Assembly (NCBI GenBank): GCA_016704465.1
Contig: JADJAD010000015.1
Coordinates: forward strand, 1 to 64,000
Direction: 5' to 3'
DNA from: Gemmatimonadota bacterium
GTDB taxonomy: Bacteria; Gemmatimonadota; Gemmatimonadetes; Gemmatimonadales; Gemmatimonadaceae
Length of the DNA stretch: 64,000 nucleotides
The notes beneath the pieces are model-generated. The model saw nothing but the letters and a program-made list of their open reading frames with translations, searched no databases and had not been told where the DNA came from. Made by a program: the position numbers and the translations under genes. The stretch's first letter is position 1; every line of letters starts with the position of its first letter. This document shows positions 61,852 through 64,000 of the stretch, one piece after another.

Positions 61852-64000
61852 ATGCACGGGACGACGGGGGCGACCGGATTCGCAATGCGCGGGAGGCGCG
61901 GCATGCTGCTCGGACTGTGGGGGACGACGGCACTCTGGTGCCTGGGGTGTCAACTGGCCGATGGGGCGCCCACGCGCGTGCTCGTGCCGCCGCCCGAGCC
62001 GCTGGTGAACCAGCAGTTGACCGACGGCTGCACCAGGTTCGCACTCAAGGTGGTGAATGGCGTGGCGCAGGTGGAGGCGCTGTACAACACCAACGGCTGC
62101 CAGACCGATCAGCTGCAACTACTGGCCGACTCGGCCCCGACCTTCGATGTGGCCGCGGGGACCCTCCGCGTGCCGATCGTGCTCAAGAACGTGGGGAGCG
62201 TCGCCGTGATGGCGCCGGCTCGCATCCGGTTCAATGCCGACAGCTCACAGTTCCTGAACGCGCAGGGCCAGGTGATGCCCGGCACGCCGAACATTCTGGC
62301 CACCAACTACGACACGGCGAGCGCCAACGGCCGGAGCGGGCAGTGGCGCTACGATACGCTGCTTGCGCCGAGTGGACAGGGCCAGGTGCTCGCGCCTGGG
62401 GCGACGTCGCGGCGGCGGTGGCTCGAGTTTGCGGGGAGCGACTGGTCGCAGATCGTGCGGATCAAGGTGCCGACGATGGCGACGCAGGTGGCAGCAATTC
62501 CATCTCGTGCCGGCCAGCTGGTCCAGCGCTACTCGGCTCGATCACAAGGCTCGCCGATCGTCAGCGCAGCGGAGATACCAGGCTGGCGCAGCTCGATGCT
62601 CATGATCCGATTCGATCCGTCCGCGAACGTCAACGAACTTCAACAGGTCCTCGCTGATTCGGTCGGGATCGTGGTCGGCGGGCGGCGGGCCTTTGGCGAC
62701 TGACGGATGCTACTTCGTCCGTGTTCCACCGGCCAAAACGGCAAGTGCGATTCTATCAGACTAGTGGCCTGGCCGGGCTATCCGCGAGGTCGTATCGCTG
62801 GCGTACTCCGTTTGGCGAGCCACCAGTCCGGAGAACGCCCACATCCGACCCAACGACTCCAGTTCCGGCTGGTCATCGGCGTCTGTGGAACGTCGCCGCT
62901 ATGGCGCTCGAGCCACTCGTCTGCACGATGGGCCTCGGGCGCTGCGCCGCTCGCGTGGGGCTGCTCGATCAGGGACGCGAGCTCGCATCTCGGTGCTCGA
63001 TCGTGGGCTCCGACGTCGGATGCCATCTCCCCACTGGACCTCGCCGGCATTGCGTTCGCGGCGATAGTCGAACCAGTCTGCTTTCCGGAAGCAGCATGGC
63101 GCTATGGTCACAAGCGCTCTCCAGGTCGCTCGGCGACAATCAGAGTGGAATCGCTGGGGTCGCCTGGAAGTCGCGGCTCTTCCTGCGAATACCATCAGTC
63201 CTCTGACGCGACCCAGACCGGCGTTCCGACTCGCGCCTATGGCAGTGGATCTCCAGAGCTAGCACTTACGGAGAGCTTTGGTTCCGAGCAGTCGCGCGGG
63301 TGCTGAACTTCTCCTCTGCCAGCGCGCAGCATAAGCGCGGTCCCCTACACGGGGGTTCGACGAACGCAATCCTGCGACTGGCGGAATTGGCGCTACCGCA
63401 CGCACCGCTCGCGTCATCAAGACCTATCTGAGCTCAACGCCTCCGTGAGCGCCCAGGCGCTCATCGTGCTGGCGGCGGGCAAAAGCCTGTTCTGACGCAT
63501 CACTTGCCGGCTATCCCCGTGCGAAATCGCTCCCAACGAGATCAGTTGTGATGGGAGTAGCAGTCCTTCGGATCAACTATCGGATGCTCCGCCCGGGACG
63601 CCAGGTGGTTCGAAATCGTGGCGCTCTGTCGATATTTTTTGCCCAGGGGACAACGTCGCGGTGCTCGATCCCGACAACATCGTGACCTCGGAGTCCGGGA
63701 CGTCGTTCGCGGCGGCTCTGGTATCGGGAGCGGCAGTCCTCGCCAAGTCATTCGATCGTACGATGACAGCAGCGGAACTGAAAGCGGCGCTCACTATGGG
63801 CGGCACGCACAATCGCATCGATGTTGACGGCATCAACCGTCCGATTCTGGATGCGTACGGTACGCTCAAGTTTACCGCCCAGCGCCAGGGCGCCCCCCTT
63901 TGCGGCAATCCGCTGGCGTACGTCGCCTCGTACGATAGCTCCGCCTACACGACCACGATGTCCGTCGACGTCAAACGTGGAAGTGGATCAGGGAGCACGG
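61852..64000 (+). pseudogene. subtilisin-like (S8) serine protease, frameshifted, runs off the window
   Basis: The start at 61852 has a GGGAGG ribosome-binding site and a lipoprotein-like signal (ending LGC at residue 33). An open part of 283 residues ends at 62703 with a propeptide-like MLMIRFDPSANVNELQQVLA. A frameshift then moves to YFVRVPPAKTASAILSD. Later pieces of the catalytic domain appear in other frames: GDNQSGIAGVAWKSRLF at about 63137-63187 (the His-region strand of subtilases), and from about 63540 to the window end KSWRSVDIFCPGDNVAV and SESGTSFAAALVSGAAVLA with the catalytic Ser. Several frameshifts and stops make it inactive. Its 3' end is outside the window. Confidence 0.75.

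Overview
The window looks like a chromosomal segment of a high-GC, Gram-negative soil- or sediment-type bacterium, most likely a Gemmatimonadota member. Acidobacteriota is the main alternative. This is inferred from gene style: large FtsX/MacB-like permeases paired with PadR regulators, many lipoprotein or Sec-exported peptidases, an Asp-box (BNR/VPS10-like) protein of about 1100 residues, LVIVD and DUF4097 proteins, and a lipoprotein opening Cys-Ser-Asp-Thr-Thr-Gly-Pro. There is no rRNA, tRNA or taxonomic marker to settle it.

Region 1 (1-5640) is a decaying chromosomal integron. An integron integrase (intI, 4632-5639, minus) keeps the tyrosine-recombinase catalytic residues and the IntI-specific insert. 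To its left are cassettes read in the same direction as intI: an intact 134-aa orphan gene, a broken methyltransferase and a broken small hypothetical gene. The first two are each followed by a folded attC site (2610-2702 and 1665-1733). Both sites carry the same extra G in the L'' box, which fixes their orientation. Because intI is co-directional with its cassettes, this is the reversed arrangement rather than the usual divergent one. An IS3-family element (IS407-like) sits between intI and the first cassette, and an IS481-like element caps the far end. Both transposases are frameshifted.

Region 2 (5745-15806) is ordinary chromosome: an LVIVD lipoprotein translationally coupled to a DUF305 protein, class I fumarase, a PEP-synthase/release-factor-like gene pair, a zinc-ribbon membrane protein and a small thioredoxin-like protein. 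Region 3 (15838-30030) has a D-aminoacylase-like lipoprotein, two PadR + permease modules (the second permease interrupted by an in-frame amber codon), an exported aldo/keto reductase, a DUF885 protein, a double-VOC lipoprotein and a serine beta-lactamase-like hydrolase. Region 4 (30027-45028) has a tightly packed trio of a binding-protein-like lipoprotein and two CPA-type membrane proteins, an exported metallo-beta-lactamase-fold hydrolase, an M28/M14/M20 peptidase cluster, and a Ser/Thr kinase next to a 399-aa protein of unknown function. Region 5 (45146-57200) has a VapBC-like toxin-antitoxin pair, a methyltransferase, the Asp-box protein, NhaA, a KefB-like antiporter, an EamA exporter and an M20 peptidase. 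Region 6 (57276-64000) has a DUF4097 repeat protein, an operon of two HtrA-like proteases and a LuxR-type regulator joined by 4-bp overlaps, Hsp20, and a decayed subtilisin-like protease running off the window end.

The gene content points to a heterotroph that scavenges peptides and D-amino-acid derivatives with periplasmic hydrolases, controls ion and pH balance with several antiporters, and has envelope-stress and chaperone functions. The most unusual signals are the reversed integron and a recurrent octamer, GCCTAACG/CGTTAGGC, scattered through both genes and spacers.
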